The notes beneath the pieces were generated by a model. The model did no database searches and was not told where the DNA came from. It saw only the letters and a list, made by a program, of their open reading frames with translations. A DNA stretch of 64,000 nucleotides from Sepiola atlantica (Eukaryota; Mollusca; Cephalopoda; Sepiida; Sepiolidae), in assembly GCA_963556195.1 (NCBI GenBank), contig OY744551.1, positions 10,212,600 to 10,276,599 of the forward strand, in the 5' to 3' direction. Positions within the stretch are counted from its first letter, which is position 1. Every line of letters starts with the position of its first letter. The translations under genes were made by a program, and so were the position numbers. Shown here piece by piece: positions 45,270-57,054 of this stretch.

Positions 45270-46190
45270 AGTGTTTTTCTTGACATAAATTAAGACATTA
45301 ACTACCGTCGGCTATCCTCGGTGGTTGTCGTTATAGCTCGACAATGAAGAAAAAAATCAAAATCAAAACAATGTCTATAATTCATTGATGAAGGCCTGTG
45401 TTGGCCGAAATATTTCATTCATATTGTTTTCATTTATTGAACAAAAAAAATTCTAACACCGATTTAGGTTTTAAAAATGATTTCGGTACAGTTGCCAAAT
45501 GGACATCCAAGAAAATATTAGTACTTACGTCACCAATGACGAGTTTTAACGAACACTTCCAAGACTAGCGAACATGAACAAACTTTGCCGAACGAATTGA
45601 ATTTTTCATCAGTGGTTATTGGTTTTCGTTTTTGTTTTTTATTTTTTGCAAGAAGAATTTTTGTTGTTGTCTTTCTGGTTGTTTATATTGGTTTTCGTTT
45701 TTTGTTTTGCTGTGACAGGACCAATAGGACCGACAGAGATCGTGCACTTTAAAGTGCATTAGCATGCATCTTGGTGATGGTTAGGCCCTACGTAGAATTG
45801 AGGTAGAGAATTGATGCTAGTATATATCTCCAAGGAACCAGCTATAGAAAACAAACGGGGAGAATGGCACCGGGCTGTCTGAGAAAGACATGTGAGATTG
45901 TCAATTGCATTTAAATCTTACACAGGCCGAGTTAAACAGGTGGACCAAGTTTTGGCAAAATCTTTTTTTATCGCCAACGAAAAACATACGTGTGTCAGTA
46001 CTATGCAGTTGGGCGCACAAGGCCGGAGTGGAGATAGCCCCCTAGACTGTCATCATTAATTAGGGTGAGAGCCTCCTCTCTCCAGCGGGGTATGGATAAC
46101 TGTTTTTATCTAGATAATATCTGAGGGCCTGAGTGGAGAATTTCAATTGTCGTGCCGCTCAACCCCAAACCACCTGGAGATGAAGAAAGA
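45270..46190. other. Repeat remnant, otherwise no gene
   Basis: 45382-45422 has TTGATGAAGGCC...GGCCGAAAT, a degraded hammerhead-like motif (first core base C changed to T). TTGTTGTTGTCTTTCTGGTT occurs at about 45660 and again at 47089, bracketing 1.4 kb. No coding sequence was recognised. Confidence 0.5.
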
Positions 46191-46320
46191 CCCAGAAAAG
46201 GGAAGAGAGAGAGAGAGAGACAGACAGACAGATAGACAGACAGACAGACAGAGTAAATCAGTATGTCCCACACCGCCCCAGCTCCAAAAGAGGAGGAGAG
46301 ACACAGAGAGAAAGAGAGAG

Positions 46321-47026
46321 TGTTACAATATGCCTCTTTGGGAAAAGAAAGGGTTTTTTTGTGTTGAGTGGACAATCAGTATAGAGCTGGATCTCACCCA
46401 AGCGGGTCGAGTTTTCTCGCGTCCCATAGCTCGTGTTGGTCTAACCCGGGCTCAACCACCGTTTTTCCAAACATAGATTAACGACTCAATTAAGGACTTG
46501 CCATCGTAAAAGGAGTTTCACGCACAGAGAGACGACGAACTAGTTTAGTAAACAAAGACAATTTACCAAAACAATAGACTCTAAAATTCAAGTGTAAAAT
46601 TAATCCTTCCTTTTAATTGTTTTTAATAATTATTTGATACAAAAAGAAACCGATGTTGTTAAATTGTTCCTATTGTCGAATTGTTCCGCTGTGTAACGTT
46701 GCCGTCACAGAATCACGAAATCGTCATTCATCCGACCGGAGGAATTCGACACATCATTCTTTCTTTTCAGCCACTATTGACAATCATCGCCAAAGAGGGT
46801 GTTCACAGTCTAGAAGGATTCCTGCGCCGAGGACCAGACGTGTGAGTACAGAGATAAAGACACGAGTGAACCACCTATCTTACAAGTGGTTCAGTGACAC
46901 CAGAGCAGTGTGAGGTATCTGTTTTACTCGGCACCGCGACCGGGGTATCAAACACCTGTGCGTGAGTGGCTGACGACGATACCCACGGGTGAAAGAAGCG
47001 TGTGGGGGGTCCTTCGTTATATTGCA
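46321..47026. mobile_element. Possible solo LTR (low confidence)
   Basis: Begins TGTTACAATATG and ends ATATTGCA, so it has TG...CA ends with a short inverted repeat. It follows GA/GACA microsatellite at 46200-46320. No convincing target duplication and no second copy are in the window, so this is only a candidate. Frames inside (46653-46913) are unrecognised. Confidence 0.3.
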
Positions 47027-47322
47027 AGAAGAAATGTAATGAAAAAACTTGTGTTTACCTTGTAATTGTTTTCAGAAATTTTTTTTTTGTTGTTGTCTTT
47101 CTGGTTGTTTATAAGTAAAAAAGGTTTGTGTAGATTTTTCCAACTTATGTAACGCAAACTGGTCTGCAAACGTTTGTTTTTTGTGCGTGTGGTTTCTATT
47201 ATGTCATGTCAATTGTATTCTCATTTTTGCTATGGCCGTATTTTAGTATGTATTTTTTTCAACCGTAGTTTAGTCTGTATTTATTTCAGAAGTGCACAGA
47301 TGAGGTTAAATTTGTACTTTTC

Positions 47323-47427
47323 TTAACCCTAACCCTAAACTCAAAACTTAACCTAAACTCAAAACCTAACCCCAAACTCAAAACCTAACCCTAACCCTAA
47401 ACTCAAAACCTAACCCCAAACTCAAAA

Positions 47428-47460
<33 letters not shown>

Positions 47461-47745
47461 CAAACTCAAAACCTAACCCTAAACTCAAAACCTAACCCTA
47501 ACCTCAAAACCTCACCCTAACCCTAACCCTAACCCCAAACTCAAAACCTAACCCTAAACTCAAAACCTAACCCTAACCTCAAAACCTCACCCTAACCCTA
47601 ACCCTAACCCCAAACTCAAAACCTAACCCTAAACTCAAAACCTAACCCTAACCTCAAAACCTCACCCTAACCCTAATCCTAACCCCAAACTCAAACTCAA
47701 AACCTAACCCTAACCCCAAACTTAAACTCTAACCCTAACTATCTT
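47323..47745. repeat. Degenerate interstitial telomere-like array
   Basis: CCCTAA units alternating with CTCAAAACCTAAC variants for about 420 bases. Part of it repeats as a block of roughly 87 bases three times (47495-47690). The unit corresponds to the TTAGGG telomere motif, but the CTCAAAAC interruptions show it is an amplified internal satellite. Confidence 0.9.
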
Positions 47746-47844
47746 AATTAAGCCTAACTCGAAAGTTTACAGAAAAAACACGCAAAACAAACGTTTATAA
47801 AACAGTTTAGTGTAAAGATAACGTTTCATGTTTTAAAAATTCAA

Positions 47845-48998
47845 AAATTCATGACAACACCATTTTATTATTAAATTAAAAAATTTAAAAAAATTTTTAA
47901 AAATTAAAAAATTCATGACAACACCATTTTATTATTAAATTAAAAAATTAAAAAAAATTTTAAAAAATTAAAAAATTCATGACAACACCATTTTATTATT
48001 AAATTAAAAAATTAAAAAAATTTTAAAAAAATTAAAAAATTCATGACAACACCATTTTATTATTAAATTAAAAAATTTAAAAAATTAAAAAAAAATTCCA
48101 AAATTCATGACAACACCATTTTATTATTAAATTAAAAAATTCAAAAAAATTTTAAAAATTCAAAAATTCATGACAACACCATTTTATTATTAAATTAAAA
48201 AATTTAAAAAATTAAAAAAAAATTCCAAAATTCATGACAACACCATTTTATAATTAAATTAAAAAATTAAAAAAATTTTTAAAAAATTAAAAAATTCATG
48301 ACAACACCATTTTATTATTAAATTAAAAAATTAAAAAAATTCAAAAAAAATTCCAAAATTCATGACAACACCATTTTATTATTAAATTCAAAAATTCAAA
48401 AAATTTTTAAAAATTCAAAAATTCATGACAACACCATTTTATTATTAAATTAAAAAATTCAAAAAATTTTTAAAAATTCAAAAATTCATGACAATACCAT
48501 TTTATTATTAAATTAAAAAATTCAAAAAATTCAAAAATTCATGACAACACCATTTTATAATTAAATTCAAAAATTCAAAAAATTAAAAAAAAATTTTTAA
48601 ATTCATGACAATACCATTTTATTATTAAATTAAAAAATTAAAAAAATTAAAAAAAAATTCCAAAATTCATGACAACACCATTTTATTATTAAATTCAAAA
48701 ATTCAAAAAATTTTTAAAAATTCAAAAATTCATGACAACACCATTTTATTATTAAATTAAAAAATTCAAAAAATTTTTAAAAATTCAAAAATTCATGACA
48801 ATACCATTTTATTATTAAATTAAAAAATTCAAAAAATTCAAAAATTCATGACAACACCATTTTATAATTAAATTCAAAAATTCAAAAAATTAAAAAAAAA
48901 TTTTAAAATTCATGACAATACCATTTTATTATTAAATTAAAAAATTAAAAAAATTAAAAAAAAACTCAAAAATTCATGACAACACCATTTTATTATTA
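47845..48998. repeat. About 60-bp AT-rich satellite with 307-bp higher-order repeat
   Basis: About 19 units of ATTCATGACAACACCATTTT ATTATTAAATT followed by variable A/T tracts. The rare ACAATACC variant lies at 48491, 48608, 48798 and 48915, giving two pairs each 307 bases apart, so a five-unit block has been duplicated. Confidence 0.9.
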
Positions 48999-49315
48999 AG
49001 TATTAATTGAATGTTTGCTGTCCAGCCTACGCAAATTACACTAAGTAATACATTTGCACTAAGATTTCTAATAAAATAATATATATATTGATATATTCCA
49101 TGATCGTTAATTAATAAATACTGAAACTGTTTCATTAAAATTGGTTGATTTCCTGAATTTTGATGAATTTTTAAGTAAAGGGGGGGGGGGGGGGTCAAAA
49201 TGCCCATAGTCTGACTGTTCGACAGATCTCGTTTGTTACTTTAGAGCATGACGTCATTTTCCAGCGCTCAGGCCTCCTTTATTACGATGGCCATGCAACA
49301 GCGCCATGATTTCTT

Positions 49316-49887
49316 ATATATTTTTTTTATTTTACAAAGCCACCATCCGCCCATTCATGGAGTATTGTTGTCACATCTGGGCTGGTGCATCATCCACTAG
49401 TCTCTCCCTCTTAGACAAGGTCCAAAAAAGAGTCGCTAACTTAATAGGTCCCTCACTATCCACCAAGCTCCAGCCCCTGTCCAATGTTGCATCCTTGTGC
49501 TTTTTTTACAAATACTTCAATGGATTGTGCTCCGATGAACTAGCTGCTCTAGTGCCCCCTCGACGTAAATACACTAGAACAACCCGATAATCAGCTAAAT
49601 CCCATCCATTCACTGTGGAGTTCCCCAAATGCCGGAGTGCCTTCTACTTCAATAGCTTCTTTCCTCGTGTTGCTGGCCTCTGGAACTCCCCCCTGCTCCC
49701 TGTTTCCTCGACTGTACCGACATGCAGAAGTTTAAAACTGATGTAAACGGACATCGCGCTGCACAGCTCCCAACTTAGGATGATACCGAAAACCTACACC
49801 CTAATTCTCAGTAACCCCTTACGTATACAGTGGCGTCCTGCCTTGTTTGGGGTTAAATATGTTTAAAAAATAAAAAATAAAATAAAC
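49316..49887 (+). mobile_element. 5'-truncated jockey-like LINE, upstream of ZMYND10
   Basis: AGCGCYATGATTTCTT flanks it at 49300-49315 and 49888-49903, a 16-base target duplication typical of LINE integration. It encodes FYKATIRPFMEYCCHIWAGA, LLDKVQKRVANLI and later WNS, the same C-terminus as 35950-36910, then the 3' UTR and an A-rich tail. It ends about 335 bases before the ZMYND10 start codon, so it could affect the promoter. Confidence 0.9.
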
Positions 49888-49900
49888 AGCGCTATGATTT

Positions 49901-49962
<62 letters not shown>

Positions 49963-50049
49963 ATTTATTTATATATTTATTTTAGATGTTATAAATTTCC
50001 AAGTTCGACAAAAATTCACCAAGTTTAAAGCGGGGGTGGGAAGGGGGCG

Positions 50050-50222
50050 TATCAGGGGGAGGTAATCGATAGAAAAACAAACAAGAGTGACGTCCCTTGA
50101 TCGCCAAAACACGTTGCGACTTGTTCAGTTTCTGAGAACGGATCTATCCGATTATCACTTTTTTCTCCGGGATTCTCCCAGGAAATTATATTAAAAACGT
50201 AACACAAGGACGACAAGGAAGA
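50050..50222 (+). promoter_or_regulatory. Putative ZMYND10 promoter and 5' UTR
   Basis: The 170 bases before the start codon are less AT-rich than the surroundings and contain a CRE-like TGACGTC at 50088-50094. No TATA box is obvious. Ciliary genes often use RFX X-boxes; no convincing X-box was found, only the half-like GTTGCGAC at 50112. The transcription start is not known. Confidence 0.35.
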
Positions 50223-50311
50223 ATGTCGGAATCAAGAATTAGCGCCGGAGAAGCCGAAATGTACGTGGAATCTCTTCGGACATTTGAAATGCAAGAAATT
50301 GGAGGAAACGC
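50223..50311 (+). CDS. ZMYND10: ZMYND10 exon 1 (residues 1-29 plus two bases)
   Basis: ATG at 50223 opens a 29-codon exon ending in the donor GC|GTAAGT at 50312. The peptide contains GEAEMYVESLRTFEMQEIGG, which aligns with the start of vertebrate ZMYND10 (GEAEVLVRGLRSFPLREMG). ZMYND10 is a cytoplasmic protein with a C-terminal MYND zinc finger. With LRRC6/DNAAF11 and chaperones it helps preassemble the dynein arms of motile cilia, and its loss causes primary ciliary dyskinesia in people. The exon ends in phase 2, matching exon 2. No alternative upstream start in frame is apparent. Identification rests on the three exons together and is strong. Confidence 0.9.
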
Positions 50312-50888
50312 GTAAGTTTTTCGGTGTTATTTTTTGTTTGTTTTTATTTTTTTAATAATTATGATTATTTTTTTTTTATCAAGAAAGAAATATATTTTTT
50401 TGATTGAAATCTATGACGTCACAAAGGCGAAGACGTAAATAATAGATGATGACGTCATGAATTAGTTCTATTTTTTTTTAAAGTTGACAAAAAGTTACCA
50501 TTCATCCTTTTCAATAAAATACTCGTAAAAACACGATTCTAAATTATGACATGTGTATATTTAATAATATATATAACAAATACTGACCCAACGGGTTACG
50601 TGTGGTCTGAGTGTTATTTTTAAAATGATAAATCCTTCTGGATATATATATATATTTAAAAATCTCCTTTGTTTTAAAAAACTTTTATTTTCTGTTCGTT
50701 TCTATGGTAACAACAAATCGATAAATTTGTACATGGGGACCCTCCGCCCCCCCCCCCCAAATGATATACTACTTTTTAAAAGCGGTTCCGGGTGCTTATG
50801 CAGTTTACGGACCGGGATATTTCTTTAGATAGGATATTCAAGTTAAATTCAATTTTGGTGCTTATTTAGATTAGATCTCACGCTAAAA

Positions 50889-50953
50889 TCGACTTGGCGT
50901 CGGTACTTTCCGGATGTTTCCGTAAACCGCCGGAAAGTACCGACACCAAATCG
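50889..50953. repeat. Hairpin, 20-bp arms
   Basis: TTGGCGTCGGTACTTTCCGG (50894-50913) faces its near complement at 50930-50949 over a 16-base loop, in ZMYND10 intron 1. It lies between a GGTGCTTATT end at 50862 and the foldback at 51017. Confidence 0.8.
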
Positions 50954-51016
50954 GTTGACCTACCTGCGTTCAAAAAAGCAAAAACGAGGCTGGATTTACA
51001 AGTGGGGGAAAAAAAC

Positions 51017-52021
51017 GGTACTGATATCGATCGTGACCCAGTTTTCGTGAGGTTCGACTCGGAAGCATTCGGCTGTCCTACGCAAACGCCTGAGTGTTGA
51101 CGAGCCGAATGGTACCAGACGACAATTTTGATACGGTGCTGCGTCCTGTGATTCTAAGTTATATTTTCAAGAAATTTTCTAAAAGAAACAACAACAAAAA
51201 ACAAAACAAGCAAAACGTTACGAAGTTAATAAATATGGGTATATGTTACGACGCTCAGCAGAGGCGCGAACGGGGTCCAAAAAACTAACGAGAACGGGGT
51301 TATAAAAATAAATATGCAACAAGTGAGTTTAACCTACGTCGAGAAGAGATATTTGTCTACTTACCTATGATATTTGTTTGTATTTTTGCGTACTATAAAT
51401 GGGTTTTTATTAGATGTAAAAAAAAATTCTTGTTCATTTTTAACTAGTACTTTTTTCTAGACAAGATGGCGTCTTCTACTCAGTTCCTTACGAGCAAGCG
51501 CCATTTTGTATTTGCAACTTCGTGTTACAAAACTATTGATTTCTAATAAATAGCAGTTGGAACGGTTTAAAAATACAAACAAATATCACAGGACAGTTTT
51601 AAATTAACTTTTATTGACGACAGTTACTTTTATTTGTTGTATATTTGTTTTTTTAGCGTTTTTACTCTGCTGAGTCTCGTAAAAGATGCCCATAAATATT
51701 TTTTGTTATTTTGATACGTTGCTGCGTCCTATAATTTTTAGTTATAGTTGCAAGAAATTTTTTAAACAACAAAACAAATAAAACAAGCAAAACATAGCGA
51801 AATTACTGTTATCAAATAAATATTTTTAACCCTAAACCCTAACAGAAAAAAAACAACAAAAAAAACAAACAAGCAAAACATTATTATCATAGGACGCAGG
51901 ACCGTATAAAAATGGTCGTCTGGTACAAATCGGCTCGTCAACTCTCGGGCGTTTGTGTAAGACAGCCGAACGCTTCCGAGTCGAACCTCACGAAAACTGG
52001 GTCAGGATCGATATCAGTACC
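51017..52021. mobile_element. Foldback element GGTACTGATATCGAT, 1005 bp, in ZMYND10 intron 1
   Basis: Ends GGTACTGATATCGATCGTGA and its complement, with inverted arms of about 150 bases sharing the CGAGGTTCG-type, GACGAGCC and GTGCTGCGTCC blocks. The interior (51230-51700) differs from the 629-bp copy at 21283 and shows its own inverted parts (TTTGTTTGTATTTTT against AAAATACAAACAAA). A CCCTAAACCCTAAC patch lies at 51828-51841. No protein is encoded. Confidence 0.8.
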
Positions 52022-52323
52022 AAAAAACAAATATTAACCAACATTTAAAGCAACAAAAAAAATAGTCAAATAATATATTTAGTCAAATTGTATGAAAGAA
52101 ATATTTAGTTTTTAATGAAGAAATAAAAAATGATAAATTATAGTTTTTAAGGTTTTTTTGTTTTTTTACTAAAAGTTATTTTTGCTTTGTAATCAGGTAA
52201 AAATATCGTCGTTAGGGTTTTTTTGGGTTTTTTTTACTGAAAATTATTTGTGGTTTTGCTAGGGTTAAGGATTAGGATTCAGTATTAAAGTTTTTTTGTT
52301 TTTGTTTTTTCTGAACATATTTT

Positions 52324-52771
52324 GGTGCTTGTACAGAGAAGCGTCCGTATTAAATTATCAATAACACAAAAAAAAACACAAAAAAAAACAGTATTATATA
52401 CTTACGCAGCAGATTTAAATAAGTATCCTCACCAAAAGGTATGGAAAAAATATTGAGTAGAAATTTAATTAAAAGCAAAATCCAATTTTTTGGAACAGTC
52501 AATCGACATGTTCAAAGGTTGCCATCTTAAACCAACAGGAGGGAGGTAAGCGCGTTTGTCATAATTAATATAGCGTGCTGCAGATGGAAATGTTAAAAGA
52601 AAAAACCCAACTAAATTTGAAAAATGGATTTTGCTTTTAATTAAAGTTTTACTCAATAATTTTTCCTTCTTTTTGGTGAGGATACTTTTTTTAAATCTGC
52701 TGCGTAAGTATATAATACTGCTTTTTTGTGGTATTGATAATTTAATATGGACGCTTCTCTGTACAAGCACC
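52324..52771. mobile_element. Foldback element, 448 bp (GGTGCTTGTACAG ends)
   Basis: GGTGCTTGTACAGAGAAGCG and its complement bound arms of about 170-200 bases (GTCCGTATTAAATTATCAAT, GCAGCAGATTTAAA, ATTAAAAGCAAAATCCA). The unpaired centre has CAATCGACATGTTCAAAGGT. The left arm carries more A-rich insertions. The GGTGCTT terminus resembles 25060. Confidence 0.8.
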
Positions 52772-52799
52772 CATTTTTTTTCTTTTGCAATCAGTTAAA

Positions 52800-52960
52800 A
52801 AAAAGAAAGGTACTCTTATAGAGAACGACCCATGTTTTCGTGACTTCGCGTTGCCAACGTTCAGGCAGGTTTCGGAAGCGCCCAAGAGTTGACGAAACTA
52901 TTAACCAATCAGGTTGCAGCAAACAGACGATAAGTTTTTGGAAGAAATGAATTTCTACGA
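52800..52960. repeat. Single arm related to the GGTACTGATATCGAT foldback
   Basis: GGTACTCTTATAGAGAACGACC, GTTTTCGTGACTTCG, GTTTCGGAAGCG, GAGTTGACGA and CAGACGATAA follow the same order as a foldback arm at 51017, but diverged. No opposite arm was found. Confidence 0.5.
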
Positions 52961-53156
52961 TTTGCAGCGCGTTGAATCATTGAGTTCTGTCAATAACGGT
53001 CACTTCTAGCGAAAGACTAAACCGGGGTTATGGTTTCAAACCCTAAACCAGAAAATGTTGAAAAAAAAAAAACAATGGAAAAAAAAATGCTTAAAAACAG
53101 TTTTTTTTATTGTTTGTTATATATAAAAAAAAATCATCTTTTGAAACTTTTCGGTG

Positions 53157-53440
53157 TACAAAAAAAACACATTTTATTTAAAAACATTTGATTAACAATG
53201 GTTCCTTTGACCCCCTCCCCCCCCCAAAAAAAACACATTTTATTTAAAAACATTTGATTAACAATGGTTCCTTTGACCACCCCCCCCAAAAAAAAACACA
53301 TTTAATTTAAAAACATTTGATTAACAATGGTTCCTTTGACCCCCCCCCCAAAAAAAAATAAACATTTTATTTAAAAACATTTGATTAACAATGGTTCCTA
53401 TGACCCCCCCCCCCACCAAAAAAAAATAAACATCTAATTA
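53157..53440. repeat. 62-bp tandem repeat, four and a half units
   Basis: Unit ACACATTTTATTTAAAAACA plus TTTGATTAACAATGGTTCCT and a poly-C/poly-A stretch, in ZMYND10 intron 1. The homopolymer part varies in length. Confidence 0.9.
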
Positions 53441-53708
53441 ATAACAGTTGTTTAGCTATGGTTTTATCGTGCTTTATTTTTATATATGTAGTTTGCTTTT
53501 ATTTTCTTTGTCTTATGTTTTTTTATTTGCAACTTTTCTTGAATTTATCGTCTGGCAGTATTTTTCCGCTTCCTAAGCGGTAAAGAATATGTAGAATATT
53601 GCATTAAGTCGCCCTTAATCAGACATGTCATTATTCTTTATATTTATGAATTAATTTTTACATATTTTATGTACGTCAAAAATTAATTAATATATATACA
53701 CATATATA

Positions 53709-53945
53709 TGGGAAATGAAAAAGGAAAAACCAAGAGATATCTTTTTTTATATATATTCATCAACGTTTCGTCTTTATTAGTAAGACTTCCTCAGGGTGAT
53801 GATTTTAAGAAAAATGTGATGCAAGTACATCGAAATATTGGGTTAACATGATGGGTTGGTGAGAAAAAGTAATAGCCGTGGCTACTGAGAGCGTTGGACC
53901 AAGGTCCGGGCTGAGAGAAGTCAGTCAGTGGCAGAGAGTGAAATG
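53709..53945. repeat. Hammerhead-like repeat family D
   Basis: GGAAATGAAAAAGGAAAAAC, CATCAACGTTTCGTCTTTAT, GACTTCCTCAGGGTGATGAT and ATGGGTTGGTGAGAAAAAGT, ending in GGCTACTGAGAGCG and CAAGGTCCGGGCTGAG. A single, non-folded copy. Confidence 0.65.
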
Positions 53946-54119
53946 AATGTGGATGGCTGTGAGTGAAAAAGGGGAGGGGTGGGAGTGTTAGTTAATTTGT
54001 CTTAGGGTGGGACAGAGGGGAGGGGGTGCTGGTTTTTGTTGTGGTGAGGTGTAGCATGGATTTTGAGGGGCTGGGGAAAGAGGAGGGAAGGGGGGGGGGA
54101 GTCTGTATATTATATACAT

Positions 54120-54400
54120 GTGTAAACACCATAATAGTCACCATACGAACAGCTAAACGTAGATGGGCAAGTCACCTTTCGAGATCTACTGACAACTAGA
54201 GTGACAGAATGGACCCCCGAGACAACGGAAAAGACCAAGAGGAAGGCCAAATTCCTGGTGGAGAGATGACCTCGACAATGTGGCGGAATTGATGATCTTG
54301 AGCCAGAATCGAGCGATGGAGGTGGCCCGGAATTACTTCATCCCCGCAGTAAGAGGGTCCGCCTTTGCCTGGCTTGCAGATGGAAAGGGAAATTAGTTTT
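54120..54400 (+). mobile_element. LINE RT C-terminal remnant (family G)
   Basis: One frame reads RTAKRRWASHLSRSTDN then a stop, a shifted RGRPNSWWRDDLDNVA-like segment, and QNRAMEVARNYF-like residues. This order (GH...TD.RW...RGRP..W.DDL...W) is the end of a LINE polyprotein. Heavily decayed. Confidence 0.6.
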
Positions 54401-54656
54401 GGCTTACTAGTTTTCTAGTGAGGATTGAACTCGCAACCTCGAAGTTGCTGGTTGCTGCACAATAATAATCGTGACAAATAGTGAGCCAACGGATTGAATT
54501 AACTGAGGGAAAATCTGCTAAGAAAAAGAGAAGAAAATCAGAAGAGAGTTGTGAGTGTCGAGTGAGATTCTGCGGTGAGCCGAATTATTTTCGTTCATTG
54601 GATCTCGAAGTTACATAGAGGGTGTTTGTGCTTTTACAGGAATTGAACCGAACTGC

Positions 54657-54687
<31 letters not shown>

Positions 54688-55400
54688 CGTTTAATGTTTG
54701 GAGTCTAGTCATAGACTTCTGAATTCCCATTTTCAGACAGCTAACTGAATCCTATGTGACCATGCCTAGCTAGGGATAAAGTAAGGTGGAAAAAAAACCC
54801 AAGGAGAGGATCCTCCTCAAAGTGCGATCAAAAACATTGATGATGATGGTGGTGATGATGGTGATGATGATTATTATTATTATTATTATTATTGCTGCTG
54901 CTGCGTCGTTTGCTCCCCTACCCCTAACTCTTATCCAGGAAGTATTTAAATATTAAAAACAAATGTTTTTTACTTTCACTTATTTTTTTTTTTTGTCTGA
55001 GCAGGTTGTACCAATATCGAAAAAAAAAAGAAGCCCACCTGTATTTGAACGATTGTTCGTTTAATCATGAAGCGTCCAGGTGTTTCATGGAGATGAAAAG
55101 CGTAAACAGGTGTCGAATAATGCAATTATTGTTCTACGATTTACCGTCATAGAATAAGTCGAACAACAAAAAATATTTTCGACCTCTACCTGAATAAATA
55201 TTGATCGCCAATCAATAGTTTAACTCAATACACATTAAATGACTATTTAGATAAATATGCATATAATCGCCGTTGTTGTCGTCGTCGGTTTAACGTGTGT
55301 CTTACATGCCGGCATGCGTTGGACGGCTTTTAGAAATGGATTTTTAAGCTAACCTATCTCTGGCCAGGTCTTTATTTATTATCCTTCTTTCTGTCAAGTC
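54400..55400. other. No gene; microsatellites and a tRNA-like box
   Basis: A T27-type homopolymer at 54658-54687 and GATGATGGTG/TTA repeats at 54838-54892. The - strand at 54454-54418 has GAGTTCAATCC, a box B-like element. Nothing coding. Confidence 0.5.
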
Positions 55401-55409
55401 CATTCTTAC

Positions 55410-55750
55410 CACTTTCTACCATGTTTTCGGGTCCTTGCAGACGGATAAAGTACTGAGTAAAATTTAGTTCCAGGTGCAGTCTTCTGAAGGTTGGAGGTTC
55501 AATCCTCAGTGCGGGCGATACTAGGAATTGTGAATTATTGAAAATTTTTACCCGGTCACGGTTGACAGAACGAGAATATGCTACCCCCATGGATTAAATA
55601 ATGGGTTCCATTCGAAATTCTGTGCAGATTCCCGAGTTCGGCAGAAAGATTCACCTGGAAAAGGTCGGAGGTTACATCGGCCGAAACGTTGTGAGAATAA
55701 CACTCAAGATGAGTACAGTAGTCTGAATAATCCAAATTATGTAAATTGGC
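55410..55750 (+). repeat. Hammerhead-like repeat family E
   Basis: Contains AGGTTCAATCC (55495-55505, box B-like), GATTCCCGAGTTCGGCAG, then TTCACCTGGAAAAGGTCGG...CGGCCGAAACGTTGTGAG. The core is CTGGAAA, not CUGANGA, so this copy is degraded. The partner at 63042 keeps the consensus. Confidence 0.6.
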
Positions 55751-56559
55751 TAGTTCACGTTTATATATGTAAATGAATAGGCATGACGATATGTGTGTAT
55801 TAGCGTGTCTGTTTTGTTAGTGAGAGAGTGTGTGCGTCTATGAACTTGTGTATATGTGGCATAACTTCGGGAATACTGCATACAATATGGAGAAGTAAGA
55901 CTCAGATAAAACTTTGGCCCATCCTTACATTGTCAGGTGGAAGTATGCAATGTCAAAGCTGACTTATCATTGTCAGGTGGAAGTATGCAATGTCACAGCT
56001 GACTTATGCTCTTGTTTTTTGTAGGGTGTCTATTTACTTCTGTAAGTGTCGGAAAGCTCCCCCAAAGAGGAAAGTTCCTCGGCTCCGTTTGTGGAAAGGG
56101 AGTCAGGTACAATTCAATTTTTTGTGGTACTTGTAAGAATTGATTACACACAAGAAGTTCAGTGGAAGTACTGGTAGGTTGAGAGAGGATAACCAGTTTG
56201 TGTGCAAGACATATAAGACAAGGTAGATGGATGAGAACTCAGATGTGGAGAAAGAATATCTGAATTAAGAATTAGGAGTCGATGGAGTAAGTTTAGGGAA
56301 CTTCTGTCATTACTATTATGATGTTGACTAGACCTCTTTTGGGAAAAGGTCGGGTAACATATAATCGAATATATCGAGTCGTACACAGTTCAAACGGTGA
56401 CTTGGATAACATCTCGCTCCCTCGTGACGAGAGTTACCTCTTTTTTATTCCCTTGGAGCATCTCATTCTCCAACCTCAGGAAGGGGTACTAGCTTACTCC
56501 ACATCAATTACTAAGCAGCAGAGTGTTACAACTGTCGACCAAGGGAAGAGTCTTATCAG

Positions 56560-56880
56560 GCATGTGTACGCAGTGTGATGATGTATGGAAGTGAAACCCG
56601 GCCTGTTAGGGTTGCGGACATGTGTTGCATGGAGAGAAATGATATGAGAATGATACGATGGATGTGTAATGTGGGTCTTAAAAAGAGGCTTAGATCTGAT
56701 GACCTCAGAGGAAGTTTAAGTCTGGACAGCATAGCGAGATGTGTGCAGAACAGGAGATTTCAATGGTTTATTGCAAGAATGGATGAGAGTTCTTGGTTTA
56801 GTAGATGTAGAACAGTTGAGATAGCAGGGTCAGTTGGCCAAGGAAAACATTGGAGGAAATGATAAGGATAGATTTAAGAG
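56560..56880 (+). mobile_element. LINE RT C-terminal fragment (family H)
   Basis: The frame at 56575-56862 encodes MMYGSETRPV, DMRMIRWMCNV, SDDLRG and RRFQWFIARMD, the C-terminal blocks YGSETW...RMLRWMCG...LRWFGHV of a LINE polyprotein. It lacks the RT palm. In ZMYND10 intron 1. Confidence 0.8.
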
Positions 56881-57012
56881 AATGAGGGATGAATAAAAAC
56901 CTGGTCAGAGATAGGTTAGTTTGGAAGTCAATTTCTAAAAGCCGTCCAACATATGCCAGCATGTAAAAGGGCCATTAAATCGATGATGATGGTGATGATG
57001 GTGGTGGTGGTA

Positions 57013-57053
<41 letters not shown>

Positions 57054-57054
<1 letters not shown>

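Noticed and set aside
50100..50130. RFX X-box upstream of ZMYND10
   Set aside because: Only a GTTGC half-site is present; the second half does not match.
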